From Clostridia bacterium (lineage in GTDB: Bacteria > Bacillota > Clostridia > Lachnospirales > Lachnospiraceae): 64,000 bases of DNA. Within the stretch, counting starts at the first letter, position 1, and every line of letters starts with the position of its first letter. Shown here piece after piece: positions 9,132 through 17,821 of the stretch. The notes beneath the pieces are model-generated. The model was not told the DNA's origin, did not search any database, and was given only the letters and a program-made list of their open reading frames with translations. The position numbers were made by a program, and so were the translations under genes. The stretch covers positions 28,800 through 92,799 of the forward strand of contig CAJTFE010000017.1 in NCBI GenBank assembly GCA_910575725.1, given 5' to 3'.

Positions 9132-10710
9132 TCATGCCTTTATCTCCATCCCGTTCTTGAAAGTGAAGCGGATGTCCTCCCTGCTGTACACCGTGGCGTA
9201 CTCCACAAGGCTGTACCAGTCGTCCTCGTTAAATTCCGTGAGCGGGCCGTCCCGCTTTTCCAAGGCGGAAACAAACCTCCCGATCTTCTCCCGCTTCGCC
9301 TGCCGCTCCGTGATGGCCTGGCTGACTTCCGAAAGCCGCCCCTTCGCCCTGTTGAACCGCCCCGCCAGCCCGTCATACTTTTTCTGGTACTCCGTCTGGT
9401 CAAGGGCGACGCGGGCATTCTCCGCCACGCACTGTTCAATCAGCTCCGCCACCACGTTCATCTCCTCCTGCAGCCGCAGGCGCTCCGTCTCCAGCTCCGC
9501 GGTGCCGAAAAGCGTGTCTTTTATGGAATCGTAATCCTCCCGCACCCCGTCCTTTTCTGCAAAGATGGCATTGGCCGCTTTCAGGAAAAGCTGTTTGATG
9601 GTTTCCTCGTCAAGGTGGGGCGTGCCGCATTTCTCCCCGCCGTCAAACTTGTGGTTGCACTGCCAGATGGTCTTGCGGTACTTGCTGTTGGAATGCCACA
9701 CCTTGGAGCCATACCAGCCCCCGCAGTCCGCACATTTTATCCGGCCGGAGAATACGCCCATGCTGCCCGCCCGGTTCTTCCCGGAATGCCTGGCCGCCAT
9801 CTGGTGCTGCGCCTCCTCGAACACGGGGGGGGCTGATGATGGCCTGGTGGTTGTTCTCCACATAATACTGCGGCACCTCGCCCTCGTTTACCTTCTTCTG
9901 CTTGGTGAGGAAGTCCACCGTGTACACCTTCTGCAGGAGAGCGTCGCCTTTATATTTTTCGTTGGTAAGAATGCTTTTGACCGTGCTGGACGACCATGCC
10001 TCCTTTCCGCCGGGCGAGGGGATGCCTTCCGCCATCAGCAGCTTTGCGATTGCGTGGGGCGAGCGCCCCTGCAGGAAGAGGCCGTAAATCCTGCGGACAA
10101 TCTCCGCCTGTTCCTCATTGACGACGAGGTTCCCGTCCTCTCCCCTGTCGTAGCCCAGGAACCGCTTGAACGGCACCGTGACCTTGCCGTCTGCGAAACG
10201 CTTTCTCTGCCCCCAGGTGCAGTTCTCCGAGATGCTCCGGCTCTCCTCCTGCGCCAGCGAGGACATGATGGTCAGCAGCAGCTCGCCCTTGCCGTCAAAC
10301 GTCCAGATGTTCTCTTTCTCGAAGTAGCACTCCACCCTGTTCTCCTTCAGCTTCCGGATGGTCGTGAGGCTGTCCACCGTGTTCCTTGCGAAGCGGGAGA
10401 CGCTCTTGGTGATGATGAGGTCGATGGCGCCGGAAAGGGCGTCCTCCACCATTTTGTTGAATCCGTCGCGCTTTTTCGTGTTGCAGCCGGTTATCCCTTC
10501 GTCTGCGTACACGGACACAAACTCCCAGTCCTCGCGCCCGTTGATGTAGTTCGTGTAATAGTCCACCTGCGCCTCGTAGCTGCTCTGCTGCTCCTCATGG
10601 TCGGTGGAGACGCGGGCATAAGCGGCCACCCTGCGTTTTTTATAGCTGCCTATCGGTGCAGCCGTGTGCCTGTTCACCGTGGCCGGTATCGTGATCACGC
10701 TCTTTGCCAT
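9132..10710 (-). pseudogene. Serine recombinase frameshifted in a C8 tract
   Basis: The first frame (10710 down to about 9825) holds a resolvase domain with nucleophile serine at residue 35 (YARVSTDHEEQ) and a recombinase domain. At 9825-9832 the plus strand reads eight G. In this frame the coding sequence turns from NHQAIISPP into nonsense, while the next frame continues VFEEAQHQMAARH, then a zinc ribbon (CADCGGWYG) and coiled-coil to 9132. Removing one C restores a single protein of about 525 residues. The allele is therefore inactive, slippage-variable, or a sequencing artefact. Confidence 0.88.
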
Positions 10711-11075
10711 TTCTCCGCCCTCCCTTCTTTGAAATGGAATTCCAGGCTCCCGTCCGGGAATGCCGTGATCTCCTCTATCCGCTCCTCAAATTCCGTCTCA
10801 CTGAATTCCTCCAGCCCCATCATGTGTGCGGAAACCTGCCTCAGCTTATAATCGGTGCAGTTCGGGTTATGGCATTCCACATTTTTCCTTTTCTTACCGA
10901 TGCAGTACCAGTACACCCATTTCCCCGCGCTGTTCACCCGGTGGTATGTATTCCCGCAGGCGGCGCATTTCACCTTCCCCCGGAAGCAGTCCGTGACCGT
11001 TGCGACGTGCCTTGGCTGTACCTCCGTTCTGGATTTGATTTCTCTTGACTTTTGGATAAATGAAAAAGCCGCCAC
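10695..11075 (-). pseudogene. C-terminal remnant of another serine recombinase
   Basis: About 126 residues with a zinc ribbon (KCAACGNTYHRV then WYCIGKKRK) and the C-terminal segment typical of recombinases that occur in tandem sets in Clostridia. The resolvase and catalytic domains are missing, and the sequence upstream of 11075 is unrelated. Its end overlaps the start of the recombinase at 10710, as in intact tandem sets. It is likely the leftover of a deleted partner. The zinc-ribbon identification is good. Confidence 0.75.
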
Positions 11076-11437
11076 ACCGCACCACGAATGACAGGAGTGT
11101 TTTCTCCTGCTCGGATTCGCAATGCTATGTAACGGCTTTGAAATTCAAAACCATGCTGCCATACACCAGCCGAAAAGGGCAGCATAAATTCGGCAGCGGT
11201 CAGCCTTGTCCATTGGCTGACATTCCGTTCTTCCATCTATGTGCTATTTCATTTTCAATCTTCCAATTCCCTCACGGGTATTTCAGAATATCATAGCGGC
11301 TGTACCCATGTCAAGATTTTGGGCAAACTTTTTAGTATTCCCTGTGGACAGGAATTTTATACATCAATTTTATAATTTGGCGGGGGAATTTTATCCCCCA
11401 CCCAATAGCCCGTCAAAAAGCTGTCTTTATTAGTTGG
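11076..11437. other. Gap between recombinase remnant and sigma-like gene
   Basis: About 360 bases of intermediate base composition. Short frames here have no ribosome site and show no family resemblance. The junction near 11075, where recombinase similarity stops abruptly, is probably a deletion or insertion scar. Confidence 0.35.
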
Positions 11438-11863
11438 TTATAAAATCTTCCGCAACTTTTTCCGCAGATGGTCTAATCGTGCATAAATAGCCCCTGTTGT
11501 CAATCCAACAAGCGGTGCAATTTCCTTTGTGGAATAGCCCTGCATTTTCAGCAGGATGATTTGCAGGGTACGCCTGTCCACCGTAAGCAATGCCCGATAC
11601 AGAGTTTCGTCCTCAATCTCATCCAGTAAATCAGCAACGGTCTTTACCTCGGCATTCCGCTCCCTGTCTGCCATTCCCTCAAGGTATTCTCCAAAGTCGC
11701 TTGTCCAATGGTAAAACCGCCTGTTGGAATTGAAGTCTGCCCTGTCGTCTGTGCGGATTTGTTCAATGGTGGTTTCATCAACTCCATGCTCCCGTAATAT
11801 TTTTTCCTCGGCTTCTTTCCAGATAAGCCATTTCCTGTTCTCCCGTCCGTTGTTGTATGCCAT
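11438..11863 (-). CDS. Sigma-70 region 4-like regulator of a mobile element
   Basis: A 141-residue protein starting at ATG 11863 after GGAGG. The C-terminal part (STKEIAPLVGLTTGAIYARL) is a sigma region 4 helix-turn-helix, and the N-terminal part (NRKWLIWKEAEEKILREHG) is the conserved lead of small element-borne sigma-like proteins. It lies upstream of recombinase genes and probably drives their transcription. A hairpin overlaps its ribosome site (see 11871-11914). Confidence 0.8.
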   Translation of the reverse strand: MAYNNGRENRKWLIWKEAEEKILREHGVDETTIEQIRTDDRADFNSNRRFYHWTSDFGEYLEGMADRERNAEVKTVADLLDEIEDETLYRALLTVDRRTLQIILLKMQGYSTKEIAPLVGLTTGAIYARLDHLRKKLRKIL

Positions 11864-11870
11864 TCTTTTT

Positions 11871-11914
11871 TCCTCCAATCTGAAATTTTTGAAAATGCTA
11901 AAAACCAGATTGGA
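11871..11914 (-). promoter_or_regulatory. Hairpin covering part of the sigma-like gene's ribosome site
   Basis: Arms at 11874-11882 and 11906-11914 pair perfectly over nine bases. On the minus strand the downstream arm CAGATTGGA runs into the Shine-Dalgarno GGAGG, so folding would hide part of it. Confidence 0.5.
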
Positions 11915-12449
11915 TAGGAGGCGAACGGCAGCCAACAGCAGAAACAGCCCTGCGGCACATTCCGATAAAAAACGACAAAAGAAAAACCGCAAAGGCTCGG
12001 TGACCTCTACGGTTATAGGAGATACATATTCTGTTAAGTGGAGATTATACTTCTGGTTGCATGGCAAGAAGTAGCGTTGCATGGGCAGGGATTTTTTTAA
12101 CTGGCTTCCTGCTATTCCCCGATATGCTATGTACGGATAAATTCTGTGTTGCATGAGCAGATAGATTACCGCCCGAAAAAAGAACATAAAAACCCCTCCA
12201 AACTTCAAAAACAGGTCTGGAGAGTGTCTGTTAAGTTTTTTAGGGCATAGCAATACCGCCCACCACACGCCGTTTTTTTATATGGTGAACATCCATGCTA
12301 TGAATGAAATGCAGGCAATAAGCAATAGCTATCCATCTTCTTTTTATCCTCAACACAAATTTGTTTTTTTGCAGATAGCTGTTGCTTAAATTGCCACATT
12401 AATTTTTTATCCATTGATTCAAGTTTGGTAAAATTCTTTATGTATATTT
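11915..12449. other. Gap of about 535 bases upstream of the sigma-like gene
   Basis: No gene with a ribosome site was found. An imperfect 12-bp inverted repeat is present at 12322-12333 and 12374-12385, beyond the stop of the MATE gene at 12450. It lacks a T tract, so it is at most a weak terminator. Confidence 0.4.
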
Positions 12450-13775
12450 TTATTGTTTTTCTTTTTTGCTGACATGATAAAAATAAATTGCGCGGATTAA
12501 TAGCCCTCCAAACCAGCCGATTGGAGCGGCTATCCAAATTCCATTATAACCAAGCTTTGTGCCAGACAAAATAATAGCGACAGGCACTTGAAGACAGCAC
12601 AGGGAACATATGGAAGCAATCATCGGCACAAATGATTTTCCATACCCCAAAAGCAATCCGTTTAATACCTGCATGGCTGCAAAGATAATATAAAAAGCAG
12701 GCACAATCTTCAGATAGCTGTTGCCAATATCTAAAACAGACGTATCCCTATTGAATATTGATATAAATACAGACGGAAACAATACAATGACAACAGAAAT
12801 ACACGCTGATACTGCAATCCCCATAACCAATGCGTATTTCCCGCCTTTCAATACCCTGTCTTTCCTTTTTGCCCCTAAATTCTGGGCAGTAAAATTAGTC
12901 ATAGCCTGCCCTAAGTTCAAGGCGGGCATTTCTGCAAAAGCATCTACCTTAGATGCGGCAGTATATGCCGCCATGCAATCCGTGCCAAACCCATTAATCA
13001 GAAACTGCAATGACATAAATCCCACACTCACAAATACTTGCTGTATCATGGCGGGCGTACCTATCTTCAAGCTCTTTTTTAATTCTGCCTTGTCAAACTG
13101 TAAATGCAATACATTAATAAACAAGCTGCGATAATGTATTTTCATATATACCATACAAACGATAAATGACAAAAGCTGCGATAACACAGTCGCAAATGCC
13201 GCCCCTGCCACACCCATTCCGAATGCCTTAATGAACAATATATCAAGCACAATATTCAGAAGCGCTGCCACTATCAGAATATATGTAGGTGTTTTTGAAT
13301 CCCCCATCCCGCGAAGAATATTTGTAAGCGCGTTATATGCAAACGTGGGGATAACGCCGATAAACATAATTTTAAGATATATGTCAGCCGCTTCAAGCAA
13401 AGCGGACGGCACTCGGAAGACAAGCAGAATCTGATAGGAAAAACATATGCCCAAAGCAGCAATTATCAAACTGAGGCAAAAGCAGAAAGCAAATCCCGTA
13501 TCCATAACTTTTTTCGCAGATTCCATGTCCTTACTGCCAAAATAACGTGAAACCAATATGCTTGCCCCCATTGAAATGCCCATAGAAAGGGCAATCAGCA
13601 GATAGTGTATCTGAAAACTGAACCCTACCGCCGCCAGACATTCTTTCCCCAAAAAATTACCTACAATAACCGTATCCGCAAGATTATATAGTTGCTGGAA
13701 TAGATTGCCGACCAAAATTGGCAGTGAAAATAAAAATATTGTCTTTAACTCATGTTCTCTCGTTAAATCCTTCAT
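12450..13775 (-). CDS. MATE family efflux transporter (second)
   Basis: A 441-residue polytopic membrane protein with the MATE signature near the N-terminus (PILVGNLFQQLYNLADTVIVG) and about twelve hydrophobic segments. AAAGAGG lies seven bases before ATG 13775. It is divergent from a MocR-type regulator, with an operator-like intergenic region between them, so expression is probably controlled by that regulator in response to an amino-acid-like or pyridoxal-linked ligand. Its sequence differs clearly from the pump at 2579, so the two are not a recent duplication. Substrate unknown. Confidence 0.92.
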   Translation of the reverse strand: MKDLTREHELKTIFLFSLPILVGNLFQQLYNLADTVIVGNFLGKECLAAVGFSFQIHYLLIALSMGISMGASILVSRYFGSKDMESAKKVMDTGFAFCFCLSLIIAALGICFSYQILLVFRVPSALLEAADIYLKIMFIGVIPTFAYNALTNILRGMGDSKTPTYILIVAALLNIVLDILFIKAFGMGVAGAAFATVLSQLLSFIVCMVYMKIHYRSLFINVLHLQFDKAELKKSLKIGTPAMIQQVFVSVGFMSLQFLINGFGTDCMAAYTAASKVDAFAEMPALNLGQAMTNFTAQNLGAKRKDRVLKGGKYALVMGIAVSACISVVIVLFPSVFISIFNRDTSVLDIGNSYLKIVPAFYIIFAAMQVLNGLLLGYGKSFVPMIASICSLCCLQVPVAIILSGTKLGYNGIWIAAPIGWFGGLLIRAIYFYHVSKKEKQ

Positions 13776-13843
13776 TTCGTAACCTCTTTCCTACTAAAAT
13801 AAAATTTATTCCTTTTTGTTGCATGGTATTGTTTGCACATAAT

Positions 13844-13901
13844 ACATACAATATAGATTGTATTCTTGACTTTGTATGTTTTCAATGCTAATATTGTATG
13901 T
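13844..13901. promoter_or_regulatory. MocR promoter with operator-like repeats
   Basis: The rightward promoter is TTGACT (13866-13871), a 17-base spacer and TAATAT (13889-13894). ACATACAATAT (13844-13854) and ATATTGTATGT (13891-13901) are a perfect inverted pair. TTGTATGT also occurs at 13872 and 13894, exactly 22 bases apart, which places both on one face of the helix. This arrangement fits a dimeric regulator controlling both divergent genes. Confidence 0.75.
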
Positions 13902-13931
13902 AAGACAATTTTGAGCAGGGAGGGAAAAAGC

Positions 13932-15335
13932 TTGCCAGTTAATTCTTTTGAAAATTACCCAATGCCATGGATACCCGATAAAGAAAAATTAAAATCACCA
14001 ATTTATATATCTATTGCGGAACTTTTGGAACAGGATATCCAAAGCGGCAAACTGGCTGGAAATACAAAACTGCCGCCCCAAAGGGAATTAGCAGACTTTC
14101 TTGATTTGAACCTAAGCACAATAACCCGTGCATTCAAGATTTGTGAAAATAAGGGGCTAATCTATGCCAATATAGGGCAAGGCACATTTGTATCCCCAAA
14201 TGCCGCCATCCCTTTTTTACATAAGGCAAATAACGGGTGCGTAGAACTGGGCATAATCAGACCTTTTTACCAGTATAATAAGATTGTCGCTGATATTGCG
14301 CAAAAAACCATACAACGCAATACTTCCCAGTATCTTTTTGAATTTGACAGCATATCGGAATCTTACAAGCACAAACAGACCGCCATAAAATGGCTGAAAT
14401 CTTTCCATATAGAAACAGAGCCTGAAAACATCATGCTGACGGCAGGAACTCAAAATGCCCTGACGATTGTATTTTTGGCTCTTTTCCACTCTGGAGATAA
14501 AATCCTAACTGATTCTTACACTTATTCCAATTTTATCGGCTTAGCCAGACAGTTAAATGTCCAGTTGATATCAGTAGCCGCAGATGAGGATGGAATGATA
14601 CCCGACCTAGTGGAAAAGCAGTGCAGGATAATGGATATAAAAGGAATCTTCCTAATGCCGTCCTGCAATAATCCGACAGGAACTGTCATGTCAATGGAAC
14701 GAAAAAGGAAAATTGCCAGCCTCATACAGCAATACCATCTGATTTTAATGGAAGATGACGCTTATGGATTTATTGCAAATGATACAGGAGAACCGATTCA
14801 GACATTGATACCAGATAATACCATTTACCTGCACAGCCTGTCAAAATCACTTTCAGCAGGCTTAAGATGCGCATATATGGTTATCCCTGATTGCTTAAGA
14901 CAAACCTTTCTTGAAACGGCTAATAATGTAAATTTGAAAATACCGCTGCTTAACGCAGAAATTATAAGCGAATTAATTGCAAGCGGCAATGCAGGCAGAA
15001 TCATAGGGCAGAAAAAAAGACAGGCAAAAGAACGGAACAGGATATATAAAAAATACTTTCCAGACAGCATCTGCCCGAATGAATACAGCTTCTTCCAATG
15101 GCTGCCCCTGCCTGCCCATTATAACGGTTATCAGTTGGAAATGCAGGCAACAGACAATGGCATTCATATCTTCTGTTCTGACCGTTTTACCGTTGGCAAA
15201 GCTGAATCCACAGCTATAAGAATTGCAACCTGTTCCCCTGATTCCTTACAACAATTGGAAACAGGACTGAAAACCCTAAAACATTTGCTGGATAAGAATC
15301 AGCAATATATTTCACAAGCTAATTTCATAATATAG
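13932..15335 (+). CDS. MocR-type GntR regulator with aminotransferase domain
   Basis: About 467 residues. A GntR winged helix occupies roughly residues 20-85 (KLPPQRELADFLDLNLSTIT), followed by a class I aminotransferase fold. That fold contains NPTG and the SLSKSLSAGLR segment holding the expected pyridoxal-phosphate lysine. TTG 13932 is chosen because GGGAGGG lies six bases upstream; ATG 13962 is the alternative. Such regulators bind PLP and an amino compound and usually control a divergent neighbour, here the MATE gene. Confidence 0.9.
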   Translation: MPVNSFENYPMPWIPDKEKLKSPIYISIAELLEQDIQSGKLAGNTKLPPQRELADFLDLNLSTITRAFKICENKGLIYANIGQGTFVSPNAAIPFLHKANNGCVELGIIRPFYQYNKIVADIAQKTIQRNTSQYLFEFDSISESYKHKQTAIKWLKSFHIETEPENIMLTAGTQNALTIVFLALFHSGDKILTDSYTYSNFIGLARQLNVQLISVAADEDGMIPDLVEKQCRIMDIKGIFLMPSCNNPTGTVMSMERKRKIASLIQQYHLILMEDDAYGFIANDTGEPIQTLIPDNTIYLHSLSKSLSAGLRCAYMVIPDCLRQTFLETANNVNLKIPLLNAEIISELIASGNAGRIIGQKKRQAKERNRIYKKYFPDSICPNEYSFFQWLPLPAHYNGYQLEMQATDNGIHIFCSDRFTVGKAESTAIRIATCSPDSLQQLETGLKTLKHLLDKNQQYISQANFII

Positions 15336-15387
15336 TTACTCCATTTGAAAGGCGGCAAAGAATTATATTCCCTGCCGCCAATTCTGA

Positions 15388-15759
15388 TTATATAAAAATA
15401 ATTTCTCCGTTCACAATTTCCCTCGCACAAGCCCTTATATTATTTATTTTGCCTGTCCACTCTATGGCATTTTCTTCCTTTAGCCGTTCCGTTATGTCCT
15501 GTGCCTGTTTCATGCTCTCTATAAGCCTTTCAAAGCGTTCCTGCGCCTGCCTGTCAATGACGGCTAGATAGGAGTTCAGTCTGCCACTTGTGAGAAGATT
15601 GGTGTATGTAACCTTGTGGTACTGTTTCAGATAATCCTGATGCCGCTGTCCCCATGTGCCTATCGGCTGTTCTTCTTCGTTGGGTAATATTAAATCTGGA
15701 ATAAGATACCCATTTTCTTCGTGATATGTGCCGCCTAACTGTTCAAATATTGACTTCAT
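15388..15759 (-). CDS. tnpV: Transposon-encoded protein TnpV-like
   Basis: A 123-residue protein starting at ATG 15759, eight bases after AAGGAG. The segments IFEQLGGTYHEENGYLIPDL, GTWGQRH and YTNLLTSGRLNSYL match the TnpV family first named in Tn4451. Its role is not established. It supports the view that everything up to about 15,850 is mobile, and it may belong to the same element as TnpW or to a nested relative. Confidence 0.85.
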   Translation of the reverse strand: MKSIFEQLGGTYHEENGYLIPDLILPNEEEQPIGTWGQRHQDYLKQYHKVTYTNLLTSGRLNSYLAVIDRQAQERFERLIESMKQAQDITERLKEENAIEWTGKINNIRACAREIVNGEIIFI

Positions 15760-15853
15760 ATGCAAAAACTCCTTTTCTGTATGGTTTGGTTTCTGCGGGG
15801 CATCTGCAAGCAATGTGTCAGCAGGCTGTATGTATATACTATCTTTAAGTTAA
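15760..15853. mobile_element. Probable right border of the mobile region
   Basis: Between tnpV and a gene fragment that begins in mid-frame there is a short A/T-rich stretch without a gene. The element-chromosome junction should lie here, since the frame of the fragment opens only after a stop at 15851-15853. No flanking repeat can be tested because the left end is outside the window. Confidence 0.45.
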
Positions 15854-16180
15854 GTAATCCCCGGTTCTTTTACATCTATCCTTCGTGATTCCGTCAGAAA
15901 AAGTGACTTGTCTGCAAACGCTTCTTCCCAGGCGAACGCTCAGCCTCGGATCGGATCCTTAGATGAAGCCGGTTCCTTATCCGAGACGGAGCTTGAGGAT
16001 AAATACTGCTCTATGTGCGGTTCCCAAATCAAAGAAGACGGTTCCTGTCCTATCTGCATTGTGCCGATCTTTATTTCCGGAAATCCCGGAGCAAATCCTT
16101 TGGGAGCCGCACCGTCTGGAACCGTACAGGCCGCATCCGGAAGCCGGTTGACAGCCACCTATCGCCATCGCAAGGGTTAA
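15854..16180 (+). pseudogene. 3' fragment of an interrupted chromosomal gene
   Basis: An open frame of about 108 residues without a start codon preceded by a ribosome site. It contains a Ser/Ala-rich linker and a zinc ribbon (YCSMCGSQIKEDGSCPIC) followed by a low-complexity tail. The missing 5' part and the adjacent tnpV suggest that insertion of the mobile region cut the gene. The family is not recognised. A TTG at 15908 could start a short protein but has no ribosome site. Confidence 0.6.
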
Positions 16181-16205
16181 AACCAATTGGAGAGCCGGCT
16201 TTCTC

Positions 16206-17438
16206 CTATCCTTTCACTACGCCAACTGTGCGCAGACGCTTCACAGGTATCACCAAATCACCCTGATTTGCCATCACCTCATCAATATCCTTGTAAGCAA
16301 ACCGGCTCTCCTCTGCCACATCCCGTTTGTTCTTCTTTCCAAGAATCACTCCCTGATCCTTCAGATCCACCATCACCTCCTCACAGGTGAAGGCCGCCAT
16401 AGCGCCTTTACGGGAGTAAGCCCTTCCAGCCCCATGGGAGGAGGAACAAAAGCTCAAAGGATTGCCAAGGCCCATCACGACATAGCTGTAGGAGCCCATG
16501 GCCCCCGGAATCACCGTAAGCTCTCCGTTTCCTGCCCGGACAGCGCCCTTGCGGTGTACCCAGACATTTTCCCCATAGTGGTTCTCCAATGCTGCGTAAT
16601 TGTGGTGGCAGTTGATTTCATCCTGATATTCCAAGGTCAGATCTGTATGCCTGCCAATCCATTTCTCCAGAACCGCCTTCACGGCGAGGATCATTTTTTC
16701 CCTGTTTTCTCTGGCAAATGCCATAGATAAGTTCATCCAGTCAAGATATGCGCGCCCTTCCTCTGTATCTACAGGCAGAAAGGCCAGACGGTACTCGTCT
16801 GGCACCTGGCTGTACCAGCGGTTATTCAGCTCCCTGGCTTTTTGATGAAAATAATCGCAGACGGACTTTCCGAAGTGGCGGCTTCCGGAGTGAATCATCA
16901 CAGACAGATAGCCGTTGTCGTCCTCCTGGAGCTCAATGAAATGATTTCCGCCTCCCAAAGTTCCAATCTGGAAATAGCCTGCCTCCAGCTGCCCGAGAAG
17001 CTCTCCCTCTTTCTCATATCGGGACATCTCCTCAAGGGCCTGATCCATCGTATAGCAGGGCATGGGCGTTTTGTGATGGCTGAAGCCTACCGGAATATTC
17101 CGCAGAATGTCCCCTACCATTCCCTGGATGAGATTGCCGTTTCCTGTCATGGTTTCCTTAAGTACCTTTACCGGGATGTTGGTTCCCACATAGGCCATTC
17201 CGCAGCCGATATCCACGCCTACTGCATTCGGTATAATTACATCCTTTGCGGCGATCACGCCGCCGATGGGCATTCCCATGCCTGCATGGGTGTCCGGCAT
17301 CAGACAGACCCACTTATGAAGGAACGGAAGCTGCATCAGATGCCGGGCCTGCTCCAGGCAGGATGCTTCCAAATCTTTTTCACTCTTAAGCCATACCTTT
17401 AAAGGATATTTCCCAAGCTCATTTTCTAACTCAAACAT
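16206..17438 (-). CDS. rtcB: RtcB-type RNA-splicing ligase
   Basis: A 410-residue RNA ligase that would join 3'-phosphate or 2',3'-cyclic phosphate ends to 5'-OH ends using GTP and Mn2+. Visible motifs are GVDIGCGM (metal Cys), GTLGGGNHFIE, HSGSRHFG, CHHNY and HRKGAVRAG, whose His is the guanylate acceptor. ATG 17438 follows GAGGTG at six bases. It is shorter than E. coli RtcB (408) by almost nothing. No archease, rtcA or rtcR lies nearby; the gene is alone, directly behind a palindromic repeat in its leader. Confidence 0.94.
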   Translation of the reverse strand: MFELENELGKYPLKVWLKSEKDLEASCLEQARHLMQLPFLHKWVCLMPDTHAGMGMPIGGVIAAKDVIIPNAVGVDIGCGMAYVGTNIPVKVLKETMTGNGNLIQGMVGDILRNIPVGFSHHKTPMPCYTMDQALEEMSRYEKEGELLGQLEAGYFQIGTLGGGNHFIELQEDDNGYLSVMIHSGSRHFGKSVCDYFHQKARELNNRWYSQVPDEYRLAFLPVDTEEGRAYLDWMNLSMAFARENREKMILAVKAVLEKWIGRHTDLTLEYQDEINCHHNYAALENHYGENVWVHRKGAVRAGNGELTVIPGAMGSYSYVVMGLGNPLSFCSSSHGAGRAYSRKGAMAAFTCEEVMVDLKDQGVILGKKNKRDVAEESRFAYKDIDEVMANQGDLVIPVKRLRTVGVVKG

Positions 17439-17453
17439 ATACAACACCTCTTA

Positions 17454-17571
17454 TTCCAGTTCCGTAATATCCTTCACCATACACGGGACTGAAATCAATT
17501 TCCAGCCACAAAAGCATGTGTCTGTAAATCGATTTGTGCATTGTGAAGGATATTACTGTTTCCAGTTCCGT
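17454..17571 (-). repeat. Palindromic repeat family A, copy 1, in the rtcB leader
   Basis: Outer arms GTAATATCCTTCAC and GTGAAGGATATTAC form a 14-bp perfect stem, and a second stem of about ten bases lies inside. Both ends carry CCAGTTCCGT. A second copy at 29151-29266 shares most of the sequence and differs at paired positions so that pairing is kept. It lies 15 bases upstream of the rtcB ATG, just before the ribosome site. Confidence 0.85.
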
Positions 17572-17821
17572 ATTTGCTTTCCTGTTACACCCATATGATA
17601 CAAAAAAAGGATTCTCCCATCATGTAAAAAAAGATGCGAACTTCCCTAAATGCCATTTTTACGAACGGAATCTCAAAAAAGAGTGCATGTATCCAAACTT
17701 CCAGGATCAAGAAACGGCCCAGCCTAAAGGCTGTGCCGTTTCTGTAAACGCTTTTCATGCTGTTTTATAAATACCGGTCATCCCGGCATTCTTTCTGCCT
17801 CGCTCTTATGTAAGGATTGGA
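17572..17821. terminator. Hairpin 17711-17742 in a gene-free stretch
   Basis: GAAACGGC and GCCGTTTC flank an inner CAGCC/GGCTG pair, a 13-bp stem with one mismatch. It lies beyond the lipoprotein stop at 17822 and probably ends that transcript, although the T tract is weak. The rest of this stretch holds no gene I can support. Confidence 0.6.

Noticed and set aside
9565..10851. Long plus-strand frame opposite the recombinase
   Set aside because: Low-complexity composition, no ribosome site, and strictly antisense to a well-recognised recombinase gene.
11864..12268. N-terminal extension of the sigma-like protein
   Set aside because: The extension is hydrophobic nonsense without a ribosome site, while ATG 11863 has GGAGG.
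13866..13931. TTG 13866 as start of the MocR regulator
   Set aside because: This codon is part of the -35 box of the gene's own promoter.
15908..16180. Complete small zinc-ribbon protein starting at TTG 15908
   Set aside because: No ribosome site, and the same frame stays open upstream to 15854, so a truncated gene is more likely.
16842..17402. Plus-strand frame opposite rtcB
   Set aside because: Antisense shadow of the conserved RtcB coding sequence.
17534..17770. Plus-strand frame of 78 residues
   Set aside because: No ribosome site and it runs through the hairpin at 17711; composition looks random.
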